A DNA stretch of 64,000 nt from Hordeum vulgare subsp. vulgare (Eukaryota > Streptophyta > Magnoliopsida > Poales > Poaceae): the NCBI RefSeq assembly GCF_904849725.1, contig NC_058521.1, positions 434,886,676 to 434,950,675 of the forward strand, given 5' to 3'. The notes under the pieces are model-generated. The model had not been told where the DNA came from and made no database searches. It saw nothing but the letters and a program-made list of their open reading frames with translations. A program made the position numbers and the translations under genes. This document shows, one piece after another, positions 46,786 through 58,081 of the stretch. Numbering within the stretch: the stretch's first letter is position 1; each line of letters starts with the position of its first letter.

Positions 46786-48362
46786 TCAAGCAAAGATCTT
46801 ATCTAGTGCCGAGTGTGAGTTCCTATTTTTGTGTTTTTAAGTTTTGTAGAAAATCAATACCAAACAAACTCCAAACATGATGAAACTTTTTGATGAATTT
46901 TTTGGACCAAAATAGACGAAAGGAACCTCGATAGAAGGCTTGAGGAGCCACGAGGTAGTGACAAGCCCGGACGCGCGCCCCCTGAGCTCATGGGCCCCTC
47001 ATAGATCCTCCTGGCCGAATTATGCCTCCATAAATTCTCAAATATTCTAGAAATATTAGAGAGCCACCGGAAACATTTTTTCCGTGACCGCAAGTCTGTG
47101 TTCTGCTGCGATCCCATCTAGAGGTATTTTCTGGTACCCTGTCGGTGGGGGAACCGATCGTGGAGGCCTTCTACATCGACCTTGTTGCCTCCATGATTAT
47201 GTGTGAGTAGTTCACCATAGTCCTACGGGTCCATATCTAGTAGCTAGAAGGATTCTGCTCTCTCTATGATCTTCAAGACTATGTTCTCCGCTATTCCCGC
47301 GATGATCTATCTGATGTAATCATCTTTGGCGGTGTGTTTGTTGGGATCCGATGAATTCTGGGTTTATGATCATATTATTCCTAGAAAGTAATTGTTTCCT
47401 CTTTGTATTCTATTGTGCATGATTATTGTAACTCAGAATTTCTATCCAATCTATATGTTTAGTTTGGCCAACCAGACTGATTTATCTTTAGTGGGGGTGG
47501 TGCTTGTAGTAGATTCAATATTGCGATGCTCTATATCCCAATGACAGTATGTGATAAGGCACATATTTGTATTGTTGTTACAAAGGATAAAACGATGGGG
47601 CCTGAACATATTACTTGTCTTATTGTCTACATCATGTCATATTGCTACAAGCATTACTCCATTTGATATGAACTTAATACCATAGATTCATGTTGGATAG
47701 AGACCAATTGGTGGAGACAGGATGCATATATGCATGATAATTTCCATGAATAACATCACAACTGTACACTTTTCTATCAATTGCCCAACAATAACTTGTC
47801 TACCCACCGTATGCTATGCGCTCGAGAGAGAAGCCTCTACTGAAAACTATGATCCCCAAGTGTACATAATCAAATTGCTAAAAACCTAAAAATCTTCTAT
47901 CCTTTATTCACTTTCAGTTTTATATATCTTTCACTAATAGAATTAATCCTTGCAAGTAACGGGTCCAAGGGGATCGACAACCCTATTTCCCTTGTTGGGT
48001 GCAAGTGCTTGCTTTTGTGTGTGTAGGTGCTCACGGTGGGGATTTGTATTGATTCTCCAATTGGTTTGATAAACCTTGGTTTCAATTGAGGTAAATACTT
48101 ACTGCTACTATATTGCTTCACCCTTACTCTTAGGGGAAAAACCCAACGCAACTCAGAAGTAGCAACAAGAATTTCTAGCGCCTTTGACAGGGAGACATCA
48201 TCAAAGTCTCATCAGGTTCCTTCACACAAATTACCAATTACATATTCTACTTTTTACTTATCTTTTTATACTTGCCTTTATTTGCTTGTCACAAAAAATC
48301 AAGAATTAAAATCACCAAAATATTTCTATTTTCTTGTTTCTTGTTTTGCTTGAAGTTGTTAT

Positions 48363-48614
48363 CATGTCTGAATTTGAAAAGGTTAGTGATGCTCCCGCCA
48401 CTAGTGCAGAACCTTTTGATCGTCAACCTTCACCAATTAATGAAAACAGTAAAACATATTTTGATGAAATTGCTAAAGATACACTAGATTATCTTGCTGA
48501 TGAAGATCCTTCAAAAGGGGAACCCACTACTACGCACACACAGAAACTCCGTATAGGTAGTGGTAATATTATTGGGAAACGTGTGATTCAAGAGTTATTT
48601 ACTTGTCTTGTCTA
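48363..48614 (+). CDS. H short ORF of unknown function
   Basis: ATG at 48363, 84 codons ending at 48614. Hydrophilic, acidic N-terminal segment (MSEFEKVSDAPATSAEPFD), no recognised domain. It lies where gag would begin, and reading frames downstream to 49260 are full of stops, so it is probably the only surviving piece of a gag-like frame. Confidence 0.45.
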
Positions 48615-49906
48615 GCTGCCTACTATAGGTGGATAAACACTTACTAGAACTACGAGTTTTGCGGATGCCATATCTTTTCTTGTAGTAGAGTTGGAGAGAC
48701 AATTTGTGCACATGCATTCCCGTATATAGAGGTTGTTTCTAGAATGTTCTAATATTCGTGATCCCTCTACTAAGAGATCAGCCACTATATTCCTTGTTCA
48801 TGAATTCATCCACATTATAAAACAAGCTAGAGAAGTATTTTCTCACAATGCCCACCTATAGAAGGAATTATTTATGATAAAAAATAAGTAAATTAAGATC
48901 AATGAACTATGCTGATTATGATGAGTATCTTAGGAAAAAAAGTTCCACCTAATGTTTTGGTTGATAAAATCTCCAAACACAATGATCAATTTGTCATAGG
49001 GAATCTTGGAGTAGATTATTTTCTTTAAAAGGAGTTAAGAGTCTACCTTCATAGAAATTTGTATTATGAAGAAATATCTATTACATATGAAAGGCCAACA
49101 GAAGAGCCTCCTCCTCCTAAGATTGACTTCATGGATCCTTGAATTGTGAAATATAGTCCCTTCAAATACTTTTGCTTACCCATTAGGAAATATTCTGTTA
49201 AAAGGAGGGAGTATGACATCATCATGCTAGATCTCCCTTATGATTACTACAAGACTTGATATAATTCATTATGCCTAGTAAGGGGCGTAAGACAATAGCG
49301 CTTGTTGGGAGGTAACCCAATAGCTATCTTAATTTTTTTTACCTTTACCTTCTATTTTGGTGTCATTAGATAATTATTTCTACTATAGTAATTGTGTTTT
49401 TATATTTTTAATTTGTGCCAAGTAAAGCCTTTGGGATGATTTGGGATGGTTGTAGAATTGATCCTATGAAAAAATAGGAACTTTTGCATCCAATCGATAA
49501 TTTCTCTTATTTTAATCGAACGTCTTTTCAATTTTATTTTTTAGACAATATTGTTATAAAATTTTCTTAGGTTTTCCTTATTTTAAATAATTTTCGAAGT
49601 TAGAGAAGTATGGTTTTTGTATAGATCATTGCGTATTGTTTTGTTTTAGATAGATTCTATTTTTTGCTTGCATAGTTTTCTTGTTTTGATGATGCTATAA
49701 ATTATATCGGGGGGGGGGTATAAGTCATGGAAAAGTTAGAATAAATTACCTATTATGCAATAATGAAATATGAATCAATTGATAACAATACCTAAAGTTG
49801 TGATTTTTCATTATACTAATGGATCTCACGAGATTTTTGTTGAAGTTTTCAAGTTTTGGGTGAGACTACGATGGATGAAGGTATAAGGAGTAGAAAGACC
49901 ATAATC

Positions 49907-49985
49907 TTGGCGATTCCCAAGGAACCCCAAGGTTGTATTCAAGAAGACCCAAGCTCTAAGCTTGGGGATCCCCAAGATGGCATCC
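49907..49985 (+). other. H double stem-loop with polypurine-tract copy
   Basis: The first hairpin is around CTTGGCGATTCCCAAGG; the second contains AAGCTTGGGGATCCCCAAG. Same arrangement as in F1 and F2. A 10-base G run lies upstream at 49709-49718. Confidence 0.6.
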
Positions 49986-50579
49986 CCTCATTCGTCTACA
50001 ATCTATCGGTATGTCACTTGGAGCTATATTTTTATTCATCACATGATATGAGTTTTGCTTGGATCCTCGTGTATTATAGTTTGTTTATTTTAGTTTGCCA
50101 CAATCATTGTTTTCTAGACCTACACCTATTGAGAGAGACACATGTTCATCATGATTTATGAGAATACTCTATGTGCTTCACTTATATCTTTTGAGCTACG
50201 TTGTTCCTATAGTGCTTAGACCACGATGGTGGTTATATTTTAAAGATATAGTTACAATCGCATGCTTCACTTGAATCTTTTTCACAGTCTAAGGAATAGG
50301 AATAATGGCAATTAGCACATGTTATAAGACTAGTCCAAAAAGGATAGGTATTCAAGGAGGATATAATAAAAACTTGCATGTAGCTCACCAAATAAGAAAT
50401 GCATGGTTTAATTATATTGAGGTAGTAGAAATATTAAAGCTTATTATTTACTTCTCATCTAAATATTGGTCATGCCATGGTGATGAGGTGTGAGCATTTT
50501 TATGGTCATGGCATGGTGATGCTGCTTGAATCGGGGGCGTGCGATGGTTAAACCGTACCAACCTCCTCCCTAGGGGCAT

Positions 50580-51564
50580 TGATGAGTCCAATTTACATGA
50601 CATTTTTCCTATGTATTTTGTGCCTAGAAGGTAGGCTTTTTCGAATTTTACCGTGTTCGCGCACCTCTTTTTGTTGATAATTCTTCACGTAACGCCATTT
50701 GGAGCAATATTCATTGGATGGAGAAAAATTCCCAAAATTGCAGTGGAATCACATATTAAACGTGATAAACACCTTCCATAAAGAAATCTAAGCAAGAAGG
50801 CTAAAGAAAGTGTCTTCGTTGTGCTTCCAGAGCGAACGAAGGCGTTCCATACGACTGTGCACACTTGCATGAGCGGTCGTTGGGCGCACCGCCGCCTCTG
50901 GGGGATCATCTATTTCCACCGCATCGAATTGGATCATGGATCAGACGAACAAACACTCCAAAAACTCATCCAAAAGGCAAAACCGTAGCCGACCGAGCCC
51001 ATCCAGAGGCTAGATAGACCAGTAGAAGAAAGGGGATTCCTCTCATCGCAACTACATCATCCTCAACATCTATATCACCATCATCATCATCATCATCCGC
51101 ATCATTACATCTGCAACATCAAGAACCCTCGTGGGTCCATTCATGTATCGGTTTAGTTATTTATCCATGTATCCCATTACCATTACCTTGATTGTTGGTG
51201 TTCCCATGTGTGAGTAGACCCATAGTTATCGGGGATATGGATGAACTTACTACATGTAGGATCACAAACGTTCATTATGGATATGAAATCCTCTGTTGAA
51301 TGTGTAGTTTAATAACTTCGTGAATTTTGTGAAGGGGCCCAACTCATCATTTGTGAATTTGTTGGCCACGAAGTATATCAGTATATTTGCATAGTTTTAG
51401 AATATTGAGGTAATTGGAGGTGACAGTAAAAGCCTATTTCTCCTAACCTTTACAAGTGACCAGGGATTTACGGAGAACCCTTAGTGAGGTCACTTCCATG
51501 TGTAAACCCTTAATTATCATGAGTTATAATCCAGATGGGGAGACCACGATGGTGGTGACGGGGT
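50580..51564 (+). repeat. Element I: LTR-like fragment of unidentified family
   Basis: Begins TGATGAGTCCAATTTACATG exactly where H stops being recognisable, and is cut at 51565 by element J. Non-coding, contains a short CAT-rich microsatellite (about 51068-51110). No PBS or PPT in view, so LTR status is inferred from the TG start and the sharp boundary. Confidence 0.5.
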
Positions 51565-52146
51565 TGTAAATTAGGGGTATTCCTACACACCTGCGTCCCT
51601 AGGCCTGCCCAAGACCCTACAATGGAAGTTAGTGTCCCAAAATCCACCGATGCAGTCATGACCTCATTTGGACAAGTGTGCCTTCACTCGGCCCGCATGA
51701 GGTCATCCAGACCGTCTTGTGTTAGTTGGATGTACCTCTACATTCAGACTGCAGCAAGGTATGGGTAACAAAGGGACTGCGATGACTAGAAACTTAAACT
51801 ATCACATGAAGTGTAGTGAAAACGTGCGTTACCAGTAACGCTGGAGTTAGAGCTGCCGTTACTATTAACTTCTATAGTTATTAGCATTTACTCGCCCTTT
51901 TAATGAGACCCGGCCGGCCGTGGCGCACTCTATAAAAGCCACCCAGGGCTCTTGACCGAGGGTTCAACATTCTGTAGTACCACATATTCCATAAGCAAAT
52001 GTCAGCCCAAGGGCTCGAGACGTAGGGTTGTTACCACTCCTGAGTGGGGCCCGAACTCGTACATCCGAGTGTATATACTATGCCCTAGCTAGGCTCCACA
52101 TCTCATTCGTACCCGTGGAATTATTATCATGATCATTCCCACGACA
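51565..52146 (+). repeat. J 5' LTR
   Basis: 582 bp, TGTAAATTAGGGGTATTC to CCCACGACA. TATA-like CTATAAAAGCC at about 51930. The start is placed at the TG that opens the new sequence after element I. Confidence 0.7.
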
Positions 52147-52148
52147 GT

Positions 52149-52166
52149 TGGCGCCCATCGTGGGGC
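52149..52166 (+). other. J primer binding site
   Basis: TGGCGCCCATCGTGGGGC, two bases after the LTR end. The matching tRNA is not assigned. Confidence 0.65.
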
Positions 52167-52760
52167 TGCACGTTTAGTAAATCCGGCGCAGTAGGAGTTT
52201 TATCTTTTTCGTCATCATGATGACGCTCTACGGAGAGATCCTCTTTGGATCCCTTAGCTCTGTTGACGGCGACTGAACATGGCTACGCGACGCTTCGCTG
52301 GACACCGACGCCCTCCCCGCTCGAGGTATGTCACATTTAAGCATGGTTACGCACGGGGTCGTGATCCAACATACATCGGTGTCGTACGGCCGGTACCCCC
52401 ACGTCCTGGTGCAGTTTGTTGCAAGCGCTCCGAGATCTCACGACTGAAGCGATGGATCAAGCATGCGGTGGATCAAAAGACCACTTCAAGTCAGGTGGCT
52501 ATGCCCAGTTCCGATGAGACCACCATCAACCACTTCCCATCGTCGAGCGACTCTGACTAGGAAAACCGTGGTGACGCCGCGGAGGTCTTGATGGCCGACA
52601 CGTCCACGGGAAGTGGCCTTGGATTCGCTGCAGAGAAATTTCCCACGCGTGATGATGGAGAGCGTCATCCCGGCGCTGGTAGTCATCACGTTTCGCATCC
52701 ACTCACAGAGAAGCAATGGGAGGAACTTCGGTAGAGGAGCGAGCAAGCTCTTCGTACCCC

Positions 52761-54333
52761 TGACGTCAGCTGTGCTTCCCTGGCAATGGCTCCAGAAAAG
52801 TGCTGATCCTGCAATCTCTAGTGTTAGCTAGACGAATGCTTATCACAACTAACCTTCTCCTGCAACGACACCAGAAGAATGCTGATAACACTCCCTGGCA
52901 ATGAGACTGGAAGAATGTTGTTGATGGCCCACCAGCGCATGGGTTCGCAGCAGTTTTCGAGGGTAGAGTATTCGACCCAAATTTGTAGGCAAGCCAGTAA
53001 GGAGGTGAGAGTAAATTCTCAAGTATTAGCAGCTGAATGTGTCAGATTCAACCACACTTGAAAGATTAGTATCTGCGAGCATAATAGTAACAACAAAGTA
53101 GTAACAGCGAAGTAGCGTGTATCAGCAGTGTAACGAGCAATAGCAGTGGCAAGAAACAACAATAGTGACAACAGTAGCAAGTAGCGACAGTAGCAAGCGA
53201 CAGTAGTAGGACAAACTCGTAGGCATTGGGTTGGTGATTTGTTTGGATGATATTCATCATGCAACAACTATAACACGGAGAGATATGTGGCTAGCTCCCG
53301 TTCGTCAATGTGATGTAGGCATGCATTCCGTGTGTCGTCATACATGCTTAGGGAAAAGAACTTGCATGACATCTATTGTCCATCCCTCCCGTGGCAGCGG
53401 GGTCCAAAAGGAAACTACGGGATATTAAGGTTCTACTATTAATAAAGAACCGGACCAACGCATTAGCACTTGGTGAACACATAAACTCCTCAAACTATGG
53501 TCATCACCGGGAGTGGTTCCGGTTATTTTCACTCCGGGGTTGCCGGATCATAACACATAGTAGGTAACTACAACTTGCAAGATGGGATCTAAAACACACA
53601 TATATTAGTGACAACATAATAATTTCAGATCTGAAATCATGGCACTCGGGCCCTCGTGACAAGCATTAAGCATGTCAAAGTAGTAGCAACATCAAATCTC
53701 AGAACTTAGTGGATACTAGGGATCAATCCCCATCAAAACTAACTCGATTACATGATAGATCTCATCCTACTCATCACCGTCCAGCGAGCCTATGAATAGA
53801 TTACTCACGAACGACGAAGAGCTTCATGGAATTGGAGAGGGAAGAAGGTTCATGATGACGATGGCGACGATTTCCCCTCTCCGGAGCCCAAGACGGACTC
53901 CAGATCTGCCCTCCAGATGAAGAACAGGTGGCGGCGGCGTCTCTGTATCAAAAACGCGACGAAAACTTCTCTTTTTTATTTTTTTCTAGGACGAAAGACA
54001 ACTTATAGAGCTGGAGTTGGGGGCGGCAGGTGCCTGTGGGCCCCACAAGCCTGCCCACCGCCACCAGGGGGGTGGTGGCGGAGCACGGGCTTGTGGCCCA
54101 CTGGCCCACCCCCTCAGGTGGATCCTGGCGCAGGTATTTTTGATATTTCCCAAAACTGCTCCCCGTAAATTTTCAGGACGTTTGGAGAACTTTGATTTCT
54201 GCACAAAAATAACACCAAGGCAATTCTGCTGAAAACAGCGTCAATCCAGGTTAGTTCCATTCAAATCATGCAAATTATAGTCCAAAACAAGGGCAAAAGA
54301 GTTTGGAAAAGTAGATACGTTGGAGACGTATCA
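52761..54333 (-). repeat. K 3' LTR
   Basis: Starts TGATACGTCTCCAACGTATC on the minus strand and ends GCTGACGTCA at 52761, directly next to the target duplication. The last ~161 bp hold three PBS-like units (52777-52794, 52856-52873, 52892-52909). The GC-rich hairpin is at 54036-54101, with CCGCCACC / GGTGGTGGCGG interior. Confidence 0.93.
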
Positions 54334-56423
54334 ACTCCCCCAAGCTTAAAACCTTGCTTGTCCTCAAGGAACTCAGTTGACAAACTGAGAGAGAAAGAAA
54401 AACTTTGACAAACTCTGTTTGATCTTGTTGTTGCAACTATGTCTAACTCATAACCAGAATTTCAGCAAGATCAGAAGTTAACCACATAAGCAAATGACAC
54501 AAAGGTCTCACGGTAAACTAATATCAATGGCATAATCAGCTAACGAGCAAATAATAATGAGTTTCAAATACCAACACTTCAATCAAAACAAGCATGAAGC
54601 AATATGAATAGGTGGTATCTCGCTAGCTCTTTCTGAGACCGCAAAACATAAATGCAGAGCACTTTCAAAGATCAAGGGCTGACTAAACATTGTAATTCAT
54701 AGCAACGAAGATCCAGTCATAGTCATACTCAATATCAATCAAAAGCAAAGCATAAAAATGACAGATGTGGTCTCTAATTGGTGCTTATATAAGAGGAGGA
54801 TGACTCAACAGGAAAATAAATAGACATGACCTTCGGAGAGGGAATCATTGATTTACAGAGGTGCCAGAGCTCAAGCTTTGAAAACATAGATATTAATTTT
54901 GGGTGGCATGCTTTCATTGTCAACGCAATGACCAAGAGTTCTCAATATCTTCCATGCTACTCGTGCTATAGGCAGTTCCCAAACAGAAAAGTAAAGTTTT
55001 AACTCCCCCACCACCAATCAATCACACTCCACAGCTAGCCGAATCCTCGGGTACCGTCCATACTAACATCAATCCGGGGGGAGTCTTGTTTTACAGTTAT
55101 GTTTTCGATTTAAGCATGGAACTGGGCATCCCAAATACCGGCCCCTTTCTCGTGAATGACTGTGAATAAACACATGTCGAGGATAACACTCCTAGCATGG
55201 AAGATACCAATAGCCCTCTGTCACCACATGAGCGGTTCGGGCATGCAAAGCAGATTTATTTCTTGAAGGTTTAGAGAATGGCACATGCAAATTTACTTGG
55301 AACGGCAGGTAGATACCGCAAATAGGTAGGTATGGTGGACTCTCATGGAAAAACTTTTGGGTTTATGGAAGTGGATGCACAAGCAACATTCCCGCTTAGT
55401 ACAAGTGAAGGCTAGCAAAAGACTGGGAAGCGACCAACTAGAGAGCGACAACAGTCATCAAGATGCAATGAGTTTGACTAACATTCCATTCAAGCATGAA
55501 CAGGATATAAATCACCATGAATACGAACATCATAGAGGCTATGTTGATTTTGTTTCAACTACATGCATGAACATGCGCCAAGTCAAGCCACTTGAAACAT
55601 TCAAAGGAGAATACCATCCTATCATACTACATCATAGTCATCTCAAAATCTATGTTGGCAATCAAGACAAACCATTATATGCTCTCAACTAAATAAGCAT
55701 GGCATCAGAAACTATGATCTCTAAGTTGTCATTGCAAACATGGTTCTCTCACAACAAAGCTAAATCTGGGTCGACAAGCTAGTCATATTTACAAAAACAA
55801 AATAGATAGAGTTCATACCAGCTTTCAGTCTCAGTCACTTCATCATATATCATCATTGTTGCTTTTCATTTGCACGATCGAACGATGAAAACGATAATAA
55901 GCGCATTGGACTAAGCTGAATCTGCAGGCAAACACAAAGGAGAAGACAAAATAATATGGCTCTTTGAAAGCTAAACAGGTAAGCATGTAAGAACCACTAA
56001 GCATTGTAACCAATATCTTCTACCTTGACACAAAGAAAAATAAAACTATTTACACGGGAAAGCTCCCAACAAGCAAAAGAAGAAAGAAAAATCTTTTTGG
56101 GTTTCCTCAAAAGGACACAAAACAAGAAAACAAGAAAACAAAAAGAAACTAGCATGGATAATACAGTGGCAAATTGTGAACACCGACTAACAAAGTGAAA
56201 GCATAAGCATGAATGTAAAGTCGGTGAGAACACGTACTCCCCCAAGCTTAGGCTTTTGGCCTAGCTTGGTCTACTCCCATGGATGATCCTGGCAAAACCC
56301 AAAGTCATAATGGGTGTTATACGGGAGTGCTATAGCCACTGCCTGAATAGCTGTCTCGCGAAGTCGAGCAGCCGTCGCCTCCCTCTCACACTCCTCTGCC
56401 TCTCCCATGGTTATGTAGTATGT
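54334..56423 (-). other. K 3' non-coding region with polypurine tract and internal stem-loop
   Basis: AAGCTTGGGGGAGT (minus strand) at 54334-54347 is the polypurine tract. A stem-loop at 56235-56277 pairs CCAAGCTAGGC with GCCTAAGCTTGG and contains the same AAGCTTGGGGGAGT. No credible ORF in between; the frame 55345-55692 on the plus strand is antisense and unsupported. Confidence 0.75.
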
Positions 56424-57390
56424 TCATTTAACCTGAAAGTCAAAGAAAGCAGGAGGAGGAAGGGTAATATGGAAAACACGCTGCCGGTTAAATATCAAGC
56501 GGTATAGAAGAGGTCCATGATCTCTCTCAAGGAACTGGTAGCGTGTTAGAGCGACACGATCAAGGTAGGCTGTACGGAGAGGAGGGTCTTCTAGACGGAT
56601 GGATACTCCCAGAAAATTTGCTAAGCATGTAGCATAAACTCCACCAAAGAAATCCCCCTCACTGGCATTTTTATTCAGCCTCCTTGCTATAATAGCTCCC
56701 ATATTGAAGCTCCTGTCACCTGTTACTGCGCTCTTAAGGATACTAAGGTCGGAAGAGCATAGGTGACAATGTGCACCCTTGCCATTAATGCACCTACCTA
56801 TGAAGCGGGCAAGGTAGTGCAAGGCAGGCAAATAGATGCTTCCTATGGTGGCTTGCGTGATATCTCTGGTTTCTCCAACAGTTATACTGGAGACAAAGTC
56901 TCTGACCGAAGACTTAGGAGGATCAATAACACTACCTCCATTGGGTATCTTGCAAATCCTACTGAAATCCTCCAGACCCACGGTATAGGATTTATCGTAC
57001 AGATCAAACAGTATGGATGACTCATGGCCAGCTAAAATTTAAATCTACGCACGAAAGAGGCAATGAGCATAGCATACTGTTCACATTTATCTGAGAGGAA
57101 TTCTTCTAAGCCGACATTGCGGACAAGTGCATCAAACTCATCCTTGAAGCCGGCTTCGATCATGAACTCATCGGAAGGCCATTCACATGGTTGCACCGGT
57201 GCGTCCCTTAGTTGAAAAGGTCCGGCTCCCGAAAAGAGAGATGGGGACCCTTCTTACTTGAGGAACCACCATGAAACTTCTTCCTGAACATAATTTCCTT
57301 TTGCTGAAATTTTTGAAGTTCAAGAGTATAGTGAATGAGGACCAACCATACCTTGTAGCAACTACTCCTACTAGTGTCTAGAGACCGTAT
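56424..57390 (-). pseudogene. K env-like ORF (plant retrotransposon third ORF), disrupted
   Basis: The N-terminal part (57390 to about 57030) is broken by frame changes; the C-terminal part (56981-56424) is open for 185 codons. The pattern FSRICKIPNGG, ITVGETRD, LPALHYLARFIGRCINGKG and FGGVYATCLANF matches the third-ORF proteins common next to Gypsy elements in grass genomes, often annotated as putative plant transposon protein. No clear signal peptide, and the transmembrane anchor expected of a real envelope is not obvious. Role unknown. Confidence 0.65.
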
Positions 57391-57539
57391 CACGCGCTAA
57401 AACTACTTGGGACCAGCTAAAATCAACTTTTATAGCTCAAGAACATGGGCACCCAGGCAGCAAGAATTCGCGAAGGATAAAGCACTAGAGCAAAAACTAA
57501 TTGGACCAATGGAGGAGTCACTTACCAAGGAGTAATTTC

Positions 57540-57870
57540 CCCAAAATGGTTCGGAGAATGGTGATTTGAGCAAGGAGATCGAAAATCATAGCCAAATGAG
57601 CAAGAACACGGGTTTGAGCTGTGAAACAATTTTTTCTGGAGGTGGAAGAAGAGGCTGAGAGCTGGAGTGAGTGGAGGGGGTGCCTGTGGGCCCCACAAGC
57701 TTGCACCCCGCCACCAGGGGGGTAGGTGGCGGTGGGGGGGGGGGCTTGTGGCCCACTGGTCAGGCCCCCTGACCAGCTCTCAGGCCCAGAAATTTTCAAA
57801 AATTCCAGAAAAAATCATACTGAATTTTCAGGACCATTGGAGAACTTTTATTTTCGAGGTATTTTTCTCC
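57540..57870 (-). promoter_or_regulatory. K internal LTR-derived segment with GC-rich hairpin, upstream of env-like ORF
   Basis: The minus strand resembles K's own LTR: AAAAGTTCTCCAATGGTCCTG against LTR CAAAGTTCTCCAAACGTCCTG, then the hairpin 57686-57756 with GGCCACAAGC / GCTTGTGGGGCC arms and a CCACCGCCACC / GGTGGCGG interior as in the LTR hairpins (54036-54101, 62352-62417). It includes an 11-base G run. It lies 5' of the env-like ORF, like the modules in A and B. Confidence 0.75.
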
Positions 57871-58081
57871 GGGACGCTAAGACAGAAAATAGGAAAAGCT
57901 AAACTAATTCTATCATTTTTCTTCTAAGCAACAGAAAATGAAGACTCAATACAGAGGTATGTGACTCTCTGATTCATCCGTTTCATGTTCATCGAAAGAA
58001 ATCCGTCAATGGGATTGATCAAGTCCTTATGACAAAACTTTCTCGAATCGCAAGAGAGAACGGAGAATTTTCGAATAGCCA

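Larger units (their letters stand above)
46786..50579 (+). mobile_element. Element H: 5'-truncated non-autonomous Gypsy-type element
   Basis: 5' LTR lacking its start (about 46786-48164, ends AAGTAGCA), decayed PBS TAGCGCCTTTGACAGGGA (48176-48193), a short ORF, and a 3' non-coding region with the double stem-loop. It is cut at 50579 by element I, so its polypurine tract and 3' LTR are not seen. No protease, RT or integrase. The left boundary is approximate. Confidence 0.7.

Noticed and set aside
55345..55692. 115-codon plus-strand frame in K
   Set aside because: Antisense to the element's 3' non-coding region, no domain and no start context; treated as chance.
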